Assembly: GCA_002508545.1 (NCBI GenBank)
Contig: DAVH01000009.1
Span: 1-17,780, forward strand
Length of the DNA: 17,780 nucleotides
Origin: Methanomassiliicoccus sp. UBA6
GTDB lineage: Archaea > Thermoplasmatota > Thermoplasmata > Methanomassiliicoccales > Methanomassiliicoccaceae
Direction of reading: 5' to 3'
Shown in pieces: positions 7,486-14,026 of this stretch. The notes under the pieces were generated by a model that was not told where the DNA came from, searched no databases, and saw only the letters and a program-made list of their open reading frames with translations. The position numbers were made by a program, and so were the translations under genes. Every line of letters begins with the position of its first letter. Positions within the stretch are counted from its first letter, which is position 1.

Positions 7486-7754
7486 GACAGCCTCGGCCCC
7501 CTTACCCAGTCGTCCTTGGTGCCCATGATCTCCCGCAGCTCCGCGGGGTCGGAATCGCGGTACACCACGTCCTCCCGCAGGACGTCCTCGACCTTGATGG
7601 GCCCGAGATCGTACTCCTCGATGGCCGGCGCCTCGTCGAGCACCGAGAAGGCCGACAGGATGTCCTCCAGGTCAGCAGCGTACTGCTCCGTCTCCTCGTC
7701 GGTGAGCCTGAGCCTGGCCACCTTGGCCACCTTGCTTACTGTCTCCCGGTCCAT
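7482..7754 (-). CDS. gatC: Asp/Glu-tRNA amidotransferase subunit C
   Basis: A small helper that wraps around GatA and holds GatA and GatB together. I place the start at ATG 7754, giving 90 residues beginning MDRETVSKVAKVARLRLTDEE, which is the standard GatC opening (helix with AKLARL-type motif). The middle DILSAFSVLDEAP and the region around VLREDVVYRDSD match the family's linker that docks on GatA. The frame is open back to a TTG at 7784, but AGGGGATC at 7762-7769 is a good Shine-Dalgarno for ATG 7754, and the TATA box places the transcription start near 7780. First gene of the operon; its TGA overlaps the GTG of gatA. Confidence 0.93.
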   Translation of the reverse strand: MDRETVSKVAKVARLRLTDEETEQYAADLEDILSAFSVLDEAPAIEEYDLGPIKVEDVLREDVVYRDSDPAELREIMGTKDDWVRGPRLS

Positions 7755-7761
7755 GATAAAG

Positions 7762-7814
7762 ATCCCCTGGCCTTGGGACGCCAATTAGCATTAGGACCTC
7801 CGTATATAACATTA
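7762..7814 (-). promoter_or_regulatory. gatCAB promoter and gatC Shine-Dalgarno
   Basis: On the minus strand GTTATATACG (7801-7810) is a strong archaeal TATA box. It predicts transcription from about 7780 and a leader of about 26 nt that contains the Shine-Dalgarno AGGGGATC at 7762-7769. GGAGGT at 7798-7803 lies upstream of the predicted start of transcription and is probably not used. Confidence 0.6.
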
Positions 7815-7998
7815 TCCAAGGGCGGCGCCGGGCCAGTTCCGACCGCGCCCGCCGCTGCCTCCGGCACCTCGCTCGCATACTCTACCGACCTCGCCGATGC
7901 CGTCTGATCAAGACCTCATCCTGACGCCTCGGCCACATGGCCAGATTGTGATGCTCGCTCGGCCGCCGATGGTATCGCGAGATACCCATGAAGCAATA
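7815..7998. other. Divergent intergenic region with a GCGA-capped palindrome
   Basis: This stretch separates the gatC promoter from the TPR gene promoter. I see no gene or RNA in it. It holds a short GGCCA/TGGCC inverted repeat at 7931-7942 and a perfect six-base stem, GGTATC-GCGA-GATACC, at 7971-7986. The latter lies just upstream of the TPR gene's TATA box and could be an operator. Confidence 0.35.
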
Positions 7999-8047
7999 AG
8001 ATTTATCAATTCCATGGCCTTACATCAAAAATCATATCTCGGGTGAT
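7999..8047 (+). promoter_or_regulatory. Promoter and Shine-Dalgarno of the TPR gene
   Basis: A TATA element, AGATTTATCAA, at 7999-8009 predicts transcription from about 8030. The leader carries GGGTGAT at 8041-8047, matching the archaeal anti-Shine-Dalgarno, six bases before ATG 8053. Confidence 0.55.
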
Positions 8048-8052
8048 ATCCA

Positions 8053-8556
8053 ATGGCAGAGGAGAACACTGACAAGCTCATGAAACAGGCTTATCAATTG
8101 CTCGGAGAGGGCGATTATCAGAAGGCTTTATCCAAGTTCGAGAAGGTGACCAAGGTCGATCCAAATAACGCGGAGGCCTGGTTCGGCAAGGCCGAGGCGG
8201 CGGTGCTGGTGCCCAAGGTGAAGACCGAGGACATCCTCGCCGCCTACAAGAAGGCCGCCGAGCTGGACCCCAAGAACCCGATGTACCACAGCTCGATGGG
8301 ATCGTTCTGCGTGGAGACCGGCCTGTTCAACGACGCCGAGGCCGCTTACAAGAAGGCGGCCGAGCTGGACCCGGACAACGCGCCCTACTACTACTCGGAG
8401 TTCGGGGTGGAGTACTTCAAGCGGGCCCCGGTGGTCATGGAGGCCTACATGGACGACAAGACCGAGGAGATGGTCATGAAGAAGGCGCTGAAGTATCTCC
8501 TCCTGTCCATCGGCCTGGACGAGGCCGGCGCGCTGGAGCTGCTCCAGCGCAAGTAA
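8053..8556 (+). CDS. Tetratricopeptide repeat protein, function unknown
   Basis: A soluble 167-residue protein made almost wholly of TPR helices. Three repeats are visible: residues about 8-41 (AYQLLGEGDYQKALSKFEKV then DPNNAEAW), 42-78 (WFGKAEAAV, ILAAYKKAAELDPKNP) and 79-112 (YHSSMGSFCVETGLFNDAEA, AYKKAAELDPDNAP). A helical C-terminal part with acidic and leucine-rich segments follows (MKKALKYLLLSIGLDEAGAL). There is no signal peptide, membrane segment or catalytic motif. TPRs bind partner proteins or peptides, and the partner is not evident. The gene is single, with its own promoter and a clear Shine-Dalgarno, and it converges on the phosphatase gene with only 14 bp between the stops. A role with GatCAB is not supported beyond adjacency. 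Confidence 0.88.
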   Translation: MAEENTDKLMKQAYQLLGEGDYQKALSKFEKVTKVDPNNAEAWFGKAEAAVLVPKVKTEDILAAYKKAAELDPKNPMYHSSMGSFCVETGLFNDAEAAYKKAAELDPDNAPYYYSEFGVEYFKRAPVVMEAYMDDKTEEMVMKKALKYLLLSIGLDEAGALELLQRK

Positions 8557-8570
8557 AACCCTTCCCCTTC

Positions 8571-9242
8571 TTATATCAATCCCAGGCGCCGCAGCCCGTC
8601 GATGACCCCGTCCGCGTGGTTGAACGGGCTGACGTACCTCGCCGCGGCCTTGGCCGCCGGCGAGGCGTTGCCGACCGCGACGCTCTCACCGCACTCCCTG
8701 AGCACTCCGACGTCATTATCAGAGTCGCCGAAGGCCGCGATCTCCGTCAGGTCGATGCCCGAGATCTCCGCCATCTTCTTGACCCCGGCGAGCTTGCCGT
8801 GGCCCGGGTCCATGATGTGGATGGCGAAGCCGGTGGCCTCGATGGTGACGTCCCAGTCCTTCAGCTCCTCCCGCACGCGCTCCAGGTCGACGGAGCGCTT
8901 GAGGGCGACCTCGGTCCGCCTCCAGTTATCGGTGAAGAGGCGCTCCACCGGCATCCTGGTCCGGAGGTGCTCGTACGCCCTTTCCGGCACCACTCCCTCG
9001 GCGACCTGGTATATCCGCTCCTGATAGGAGACCACTCCTCCGTTCTCGGCCACGATCGGCCCCTTCAGCCCGAGGTAGGTGGAGAGGCCGTAGGCCACCG
9101 GAAGCACGTTCCCCGAGGCCAGGCTCACCGGCACGCCCCTCTCCTGTACCTTTCTCAGGGCCTCGATGCCCGACGTGAACATCACCTTGTTCATGTCGGT
9201 CAGGGTACCGTCGACATCCACCACCACCGCCTTGATCGCCAT
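8571..9242 (-). CDS. HAD-family phosphoglycolate phosphatase, archaeal (TA0175-like) type
   Basis: A cytosolic Mg-dependent phosphatase thought to hydrolyse 2-phosphoglycolate; related HAD enzymes act on other sugar phosphates. The 223 residues carry HAD motif I DVDGTLTD with D9 (nucleophile) and D11, motif II S43 in LASGN, motif III K150 in GHGKLAG, and motif IV FGDSDND with D173 and D177. A C2-type cap lies between motifs II and III (about 75-145). The length equals that usual for the archaeal subfamily. The open frame extends 77 codons further upstream, but MAIKAVVVDVDGTL is the natural start: ATG 9242 follows GAGGGGCG at 9251-9258, and a TATA element, GCTTTTATCC, lies at 9275-9284. Substrate specificity remains an inference. 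Confidence 0.9.
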   Translation of the reverse strand: MAIKAVVVDVDGTLTDMNKVMFTSGIEALRKVQERGVPVSLASGNVLPVAYGLSTYLGLKGPIVAENGGVVSYQERIYQVAEGVVPERAYEHLRTRMPVERLFTDNWRRTEVALKRSVDLERVREELKDWDVTIEATGFAIHIMDPGHGKLAGVKKMAEISGIDLTEIAAFGDSDNDVGVLRECGESVAVGNASPAAKAAARYVSPFNHADGVIDGLRRLGLI

Positions 9243-9274
9243 CTTCAGATCGCCCCTCAGGCCAACGCGGGAGT

Positions 9275-9293
9275 GGATAAAAGCGTTATCTCT
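9275..9293 (-). promoter_or_regulatory. Promoter region of the HAD phosphatase gene
   Basis: Minus-strand A/T elements GCTTTTATCC (9275-9284) and the adjoining GAGATAAC lie 35-50 nt before ATG 9242. Either would give a short leader that includes the Shine-Dalgarno at 9251-9258. Confidence 0.45.
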
Positions 9294-9327
9294 GGCGGTT
9301 TTGACGGTGGGGACCGGCCGCGGCCGA

Positions 9328-9535
9328 CGGTTAGATATATAATCGGAAGCGTCTTTAATCAATGTTCGGCCTGCCGCGCAGTGGAGGATCATGAAGCTGA
9401 GCGGGGTCCGACGTCGGACAGGGGGAACGACGTGATGGGGCTGGCCCACGGGGCGGCGACACCTCAGCCTCATCGGCGGATGCCTCGGCAGATATCCTGA
9501 GGCGGACCGGACGATACATATAGTGGGGTCAGAAG
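9328..9535 (+). promoter_or_regulatory. Leader and promoter region of the histidine kinase gene
   Basis: About 290 bp separates the phosphatase and kinase starts. Two plus-strand TATA elements are visible: TTAGATATATAATC at 9331-9344 and GATACATATAG at 9513-9523. The first would give a leader of roughly 170 nt. The second predicts transcription near 9543 and a nearly leaderless mRNA from ATG 9548. Between them lie a perfect 14-base palindrome, GTCCGACGTCGGAC (9406-9419), and a tiny reading frame at 9391-9435 (14 codons) behind a strong GGAGG. A 21-codon frame, 9435-9500, overlaps it by TGATG. Whether these are translated is unknown. Confidence 0.4.
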
Positions 9536-11863
9536 ATGGCGGTCACAATGTCTAGCAAGGCCGATGTGAGCGGAGCAGCGAGCAATAACGTCAAGGTGCT
9601 TTTGGTCGAGGACAACGCTGGCGACGTAGCTCTCATGAAGGATATGCTCAGCATGTCGCGCTCCGCCACCTTCAAGATGGACTCGGCGGCCCGTCTGAGC
9701 GAGGCCATGGGCATGGTGGAGAAGGGCGCCCCGGACGTCGTCCTCCTCGACCTCGGCCTGCCCGACTCCGCCGGACTGAACACCTTGGAAAAGATGAGCG
9801 CGGCCCATCCCAAGCTGCCGATCATCGTCCTCACCGGCCTGACGGATATGGAGCTGGGGGTAAAGGCGATGACGCTGGGGGCGCAGGACTACATCGTCAA
9901 GGGGGATGTGGACGAGGCGAACCTGGAACGCGCGATCCGCTACGCCATCCAGAGGAAGAGGATGCTGGAGGAGCTGAGGGAGAGCAACGACCGGTACGTC
10001 AGCCTGTTCAAGGAGAACCACACGGTCATGTTCCTGGCCGATCCCGAGGAGGGCAAGATCGTCGACGTCAACCAGGCCGCGGTGGACTTCTACGGCTACA
10101 GCCGGGAGGAGTTCATCGGCAAGGCGCTGGGAGAGATCGAGCACCCGGCCGGCGAGGGCCCGCAAGGAGCGGATGCCGGCAAAGGTCCCCGGCTGTTCAA
10201 GCATAGGCTAGCCAATGGGCAGGTCCGGGACGTGGAGGTGGTGTCGGGCCCGATCCACATGGAGAACCGCACCTACCTGTACTCGATCGTCCACGACGTC
10301 ACCGACCGCAAGCGGGCCGAGGAGGAACGGGCACGCCTGGCACAGGAGGTGGAGGAGCAGAGGGGGATGCTGCAGACGGTCATCGACAACGCCCCGGCGG
10401 GAATACTCGCTCTCTCCGGCAGCGACCTGAAGGTGCTGTGGGCGAACCAAGCCTTCGCAGACGTCTGCGGCCGTTCCTTGTGGTCGGACCTCATGAACGG
10501 GAAGGCGCTGACCCATATACCATCTCCCCCTCTCAACCTGGTGGAGAAGGCGCGGGCGGTGATGAGGAGCAACTCCCCGAGGAACGAGACCGAGGTCGAG
10601 ACCGTCCTGGTCAACGGGAGGCCCACCTACCTGAACACTTCGATCGTCCCCCTACAGCTCAAGGCCGGGGAGAGGGGCGCGCTGGTCCTCCTGACCGATG
10701 TCACCGAGCAGGTGAGCGCTAGGAACCGCATGGAGGAGATGGCGGCAAAGGCCGACGCCGACAAGCGGTGGCTGAAGACGATCCTGGACAACCTCCCGGT
10801 GGGCGTCAACGTCTCCGACGCGAACGGGAAGACGATCATGAGCAACGATCTGGTGGACACCATCTGGGGCGGAAGGGTGCCTCCGCTGTTGAGCCTTAAG
10901 GACTACCGGGGACTGAAGGCATGGTGGGCCGACAACGGGATGCTCGTGCGGCCGGACGAGTGGCCGATCGCCCTCGCCATCAGGAAGGGGGAGACCCCGG
11001 TCGGGGCGGTCATCGACATCCAGAGGTTCGATGGCAGCAGGGGCACCATCCTGTGCTCGGCCGCCCCCATCCGCGACAGCGACAACAAGATCATCGGCGG
11101 GGTCAGCGTCATTCAGGACATCACCCGGCAGAGGAAGCTGGAGCACGATGCCATCGAGGCCAAGGAGCAGGCGGAGCTGTACATCGACCTGCTCTCACAT
11201 GACATCAGCAACATGAACGCGGCGGTGTCCAGCTACCTTCAGGCAGCGGTGGACAAGATCGACATCGAGCAGAAGAACATGCACTACTTCACCAAGTCCC
11301 AGGAGATCCTGAGCAACAGCAACGAGCTCATCGAGACCGTCCGCAAGATCCAGAGGGTGGAGAGCCACGACTCGAAGTACGGGCTCGTCGATCTGGGATG
11401 GCTTCTGGAGGACGTGCGATCGGAGTTCGAGCACTACCCGGGCAGGGAGGTCAAGATCAGCTACAAGACCTCCATCAAGAAGTACGTGATGGCCGGGGAC
11501 CTGCTCAGGGACGTGTTCACCAACCTGATCAGCAACTCCATCAAGCACTCCACCGGCCCGGTGGAGATATCCATCGTCCTCAACAAGGTGTTCGAGGCCG
11601 GCCGGGAGCACTACAAGGTATGGGTCGAGGACGACGGGCCGGGCATACCTGACGAGCTGAAGAGCAAGCTGTTCCAGAGAAAGATGAGGGGACGCACCAA
11701 GACCACCGGCAGCGGCCTGGGACTGTACCTGGTCAAGAAGCTGGTGGAGGACCTCAACGGCAGGGTGTGGGTGGAGGACCGCGTGCCCGGCGACCCCTCC
11801 AAGGGAGCGAGGTTCGTGGTGCTCCTGCCCGCGGTCACCAGCGACGCCAAGCCGATGCTCTAG
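9536..11863 (+). CDS. Soluble hybrid sensor histidine kinase (REC-PAS-PAS-PAS-kinase)
   Basis: A cytosolic two-component signalling protein of 775 residues. An N-terminal receiver (about 19-140) has acidic E25/D26, phospho-acceptor D72 (LLDLGLPD), T100 and K122. Three PAS sensor domains follow at roughly 150-260, 275-395 and 405-535. The kinase core has the phospho-accepting H555 (LLSHDISNMN), N-box N663/N667 (FTNLISNSIKHS), G1 box VEDDGPGIP at 697-705 and G2 box GSGLGLYL at 725-732. There is no membrane segment, so the signal is internal (redox, gas or small ligand; no haem or flavin residues can be assigned). With the receiver first, phosphate may flow from H555 back to D72 or come from another kinase. 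ATG 9536 follows a weak GGGGTCA; ATG 9548 (Met5) is an alternative. No output regulator is adjacent. Confidence 0.93.
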   Translation: MAVTMSSKADVSGAASNNVKVLLVEDNAGDVALMKDMLSMSRSATFKMDSAARLSEAMGMVEKGAPDVVLLDLGLPDSAGLNTLEKMSAAHPKLPIIVLTGLTDMELGVKAMTLGAQDYIVKGDVDEANLERAIRYAIQRKRMLEELRESNDRYVSLFKENHTVMFLADPEEGKIVDVNQAAVDFYGYSREEFIGKALGEIEHPAGEGPQGADAGKGPRLFKHRLANGQVRDVEVVSGPIHMENRTYLYSIVHDVTDRKRAEEERARLAQEVEEQRGMLQTVIDNAPAGILALSGSDLKVLWANQAFADVCGRSLWSDLMNGKALTHIPSPPLNLVEKARAVMRSNSPRNETEVETVLVNGRPTYLNTSIVPLQLKAGERGALVLLTDVTEQVSARNRMEEMAAKADADKRWLKTILDNLPVGVNVSDANGKTIMSNDLVDTIWGGRVPPLLSLKDYRGLKAWWADNGMLVRPDEWPIALAIRKGETPVGAVIDIQRFDGSRGTILCSAAPIRDSDNKIIGGVSVIQDITRQRKLEHDAIEAKEQAELYIDLLSHDISNMNAAVSSYLQAAVDKIDIEQKNMHYFTKSQEILSNSNELIETVRKIQRVESHDSKYGLVDLGWLLEDVRSEFEHYPGREVKISYKTSIKKYVMAGDLLRDVFTNLISNSIKHSTGPVEISIVLNKVFEAGREHYKVWVEDDGPGIPDELKSKLFQRKMRGRTKTTGSGLGLYLVKKLVEDLNGRVWVEDRVPGDPSKGARFVVLLPAVTSDAKPML

Positions 11864-12696
11864 ATCCGCTCGGCGCGCAGCTCGCCCAGGCTGGTGACCC
11901 TCTCGGCGAAGGCGTTGTGCTTGTGGATGGACTCCTCGCTCTCGCTGCGGGCGGTTATCTGTACCTCGTCAGGCAAGCCCTCGAGGTGGACGAGGAGCTT
12001 GGAGAGCAGGGTTCGAACGACGTCCTCGACGAACTTCGGCTGCTGGTGGGCCTGCAGCACCACCGCGGCCTCGTCGGACCGCTTGAGCACCTCGTAGGTC
12101 GCGGAGGAGAAGGACGACTCGACGAGGTCGATCAGGTCGTTGGCCTCGATGTCGCACTCCTCCGGCACCTCGACCATGACCGTGGCGATGTTGCGCTGAT
12201 TGTGGCTGATGACCGGCAGATCGGTCTCGAAGGTGACGTGGCTCCCGTACTGCTCCCTGACGGTCTCCATCGCGCAGGGACAGGCGGTCATGCCCACCAC
12301 CTCGACCCCGATCATCTTCTTCAGGCCATTATCGTTCCGGCTGATGGCGTTGGCCATGATCTTGAAGGACTCGAGGTTCCTCTTGCCGCTCGGGCCGGGG
12401 CGCTCGACGAAGTAATCGGCGACAAGGTGCACCTCCGCATAGGTGGAATACTCATGCTTCTCCCGCAGCGCCCGGCAGATGGACGCCGCGATCGCCTCGA
12501 TGCCCGGGACGGCTTCAACCAAGCTCCGGTTGACGGTCTCGTTGATCGCCTCGAGGTTCCGAGACAGGTGGGACCCCTTCTGGGTCGCGGGCAGGTCGAC
12601 GAACACGTCGATGGTGCAGAATAGGATGTTGGTACCGCCGGCCCTGGTGATGCGTACCGGCTTCTTGACCCCGGTGACCCCCACCCTGGTCAGCAT
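11860..12696 (-). CDS. mptA: GTP cyclohydrolase IV (MptA/FolE2 family)
   Basis: Catalyses the first step of archaeal pterin synthesis, turning GTP into 7,8-dihydroneopterin 2',3'-cyclic phosphate for methanopterin- or folate-type cofactors; the family uses Fe(II). From ATG 12696 the protein has 278 residues: LTRVGVTGVKKPVRI at 2-16, DLPATQKGSHLSR at about 34-46, HEYSTYAEVHLVADYF, the cysteine motif GMTACPCAMETV, SHNQRNIA, and an EESIHKHNAF block near the end. Family members are about 300 residues or more. Residues encoded upstream of this ATG (DVQNRKLANGF) look like the family N-terminus, yet no standard start codon precedes them (see findings). The gene's TAG overlaps the TAG of the opposing kinase gene. 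Confidence 0.92.
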   Translation of the reverse strand: MLTRVGVTGVKKPVRITRAGGTNILFCTIDVFVDLPATQKGSHLSRNLEAINETVNRSLVEAVPGIEAIAASICRALREKHEYSTYAEVHLVADYFVERPGPSGKRNLESFKIMANAISRNDNGLKKMIGVEVVGMTACPCAMETVREQYGSHVTFETDLPVISHNQRNIATVMVEVPEECDIEANDLIDLVESSFSSATYEVLKRSDEAAVVLQAHQQPKFVEDVVRTLLSKLLVHLEGLPDEVQITARSESEESIHKHNAFAERVTSLGELRAERI

Positions 12697-12741
12697 GAAG
12701 CCGTTGGCCAGCTTTCGGTTCTGAACGTCCGTCGTGATATT

Positions 12742-12795
12742 ATCACCTTATTGAGCGGTCGTGACTAACAGCTGGAGGTGAATATAGATTTTGTA
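12742..12795 (-). promoter_or_regulatory. mptA promoter and Shine-Dalgarno
   Basis: Minus-strand AAAATCTATATTC (12780-12792) is a TATA candidate that predicts transcription near 12760. The leader then has AAGGTGAT (12742-12749), a good Shine-Dalgarno. It stands about 45 nt before ATG 12696, too far for that start, but right before ATC-ACG-ACG-GAC in the mptA frame. Confidence 0.45.
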
Positions 12796-12820
12796 GCTAC
12801 AGGCAAAGGGCGTAACTGCC

Positions 12821-13927
12821 CTACCTGACCTTGATCAGCTCGTACTCCCGCTGCCCGAGCCCCAGCTCCTCGGCGTACCGCAGCTGGGCGGTCCAGTCGG
12901 CATCGACCAACTGGCGGAACTTGTCGCTCCCGGGGGCCAGGCCGTCCCTGAGGATGCTGTTGCGCATCCCTGGCGCGGCGTTCACCAGGTCCGCCGCGGC
13001 CTGGTCGATGGCCACGATGTCCTTCGAGGCCAGGATGCCGATGTCCGGGACGATGGGCACGTCGTTGTAATCGTAGCAGTCGCACAGCGGGGTGACGTCC
13101 ATGATGAAGGTCATGTAGCCCGCCTTGCCCTTCTTCCCCTTCAGGATGCCGTAGCAATACTCCACCATCCTCTCCTGCAGGGCAGTGTAGTTGTTCCAGT
13201 CCCCGAGGTCGATGCCCTCATGCTGGCAGGCGACGTTGCACTCCCCGCAGCCGATGCACTTCTCCGGGTCGATGGTGGCCTTGCTTCTCTTGACGCGGAT
13301 GGCGTCCGCCGGGCACCGAACCACGCACTGCCCGCAGCCCTTGCACCTCTCCTTGACCACCTTGGCCCGGACGAGGGCGTGCATCTCCATCTTCCCTCTC
13401 CTGGAGCCCAGCCCCATCCCCACGTTCTTGATCGCCCCTCCGAACCCGGTGAGGCCGTGGCCCTTGAAGTGGGAGACCACGATGAGCGAGTCGGCGTGGT
13501 GAGCGACCGCGCCGTACTTCACCGTGGCGCAGTGCTTGAGGTTCACCGGGACCTCCACGTCGTCGGTGCCCCTCAACCCGTCGGCGATCACCACCGGGGC
13601 GTTGACCACCGGATAGGTGAACCCGTGCCGGGCGGCCAGCAGCAGGTGGTCGACGGCGTTCGTCCGCATCCCCTTGTACAAGGTGCTGCAGTCGGTCAGG
13701 AACGGCCTGCCCCCGGCCTTCGAGACCATGTCCACCACCCGGGAGACCAGCTCCGGACGGAGATAGGAGGTGAGGCCTTCCTCTCCGAAGTGGGTCTTCA
13801 CCGCCACCAGGTCCCCGGGGGCGAAGGCGCTCCCCAGATCGGCCTTCCGGAAGAGCTTCTGGATCTTGTTCGGCATGTTCCTGGACGCCCGGTCCGCCCT
13901 CAGGTCAGCAAAGTATACCTCGGACAT
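12821..13927 (-). CDS. DUF362 domain iron-sulfur protein
   Basis: A 368-residue member of the DUF362 family, found in many anaerobic archaea and bacteria with no settled biochemical role. The DUF362 domain is split around a ferredoxin insert. The N-terminal half includes AVKTHFGEEG (42-51), FLTDCSTLY (76-84) and SHFKGHGLTGFGGAIKNVGMG (152-172). Two [4Fe-4S] motifs follow, C195-C198-C201-C205 (CKGCGQCVVRC) and C224-C227-C230-C234 (CIGCGECNVAC). A C-terminal part contains VPDIGILASKDIVAIDQAAADL. Electron transfer in the cytosol is likely. ATG 13927 is about 31 nt downstream of the TATA element TTTAATCA (minus strand, 13955-13962), so the mRNA is almost leaderless. It is divergent from rnhB across a short shared promoter region. 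Confidence 0.92.
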   Translation of the reverse strand: MSEVYFADLRADRASRNMPNKIQKLFRKADLGSAFAPGDLVAVKTHFGEEGLTSYLRPELVSRVVDMVSKAGGRPFLTDCSTLYKGMRTNAVDHLLLAARHGFTYPVVNAPVVIADGLRGTDDVEVPVNLKHCATVKYGAVAHHADSLIVVSHFKGHGLTGFGGAIKNVGMGLGSRRGKMEMHALVRAKVVKERCKGCGQCVVRCPADAIRVKRSKATIDPEKCIGCGECNVACQHEGIDLGDWNNYTALQERMVEYCYGILKGKKGKAGYMTFIMDVTPLCDCYDYNDVPIVPDIGILASKDIVAIDQAAADLVNAAPGMRNSILRDGLAPGSDKFRQLVDADWTAQLRYAEELGLGQREYELIKVR

Positions 13928-13952
13928 CTTACCGCGGGAATAGGGTCGTCCC

Positions 13953-14005
13953 AGTGATTAAACTTCCCGACATCCCGGGCTTCCAGGACGATATCGCTAT
14001 ATATG
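13953..14005. promoter_or_regulatory. Divergent promoters of the DUF362 gene and rnhB
   Basis: Minus strand: AGTTTAATCACT at about 13953-13964, about 26 nt before a transcription start near 13932. Plus strand: CTATATATGG at 13997-14006, centred on 14001, which places transcription at about 14027, exactly on an in-frame GTG of rnhB. Confidence 0.55.
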
Positions 14006-14026
14006 GTGAGAAATTTGGGCGGTACC

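Noticed and set aside
7755..7784. TTG start giving gatC ten extra residues
   Set aside because: The TTG coincides with the predicted transcription start and lacks a Shine-Dalgarno; ATG 7754 has one.
7672..7878. Out-of-frame ATG at 7793-7791 behind GGAGGT, upstream of gatC
   Set aside because: It lies upstream of the transcription start predicted from the TATA box, and its frame has no recognisable protein.
9243..9473. 77-codon N-terminal extension of the phosphatase
   Set aside because: The extension covers the promoter and Shine-Dalgarno, has no family similarity, and MAIKAVVVDVDGTL is a normal start.
8616..9500. 294-codon plus-strand frame opposite the phosphatase
   Set aside because: Antisense shadow without motifs; only its last 21 codons (9435-9500) are discussed as a leader frame.
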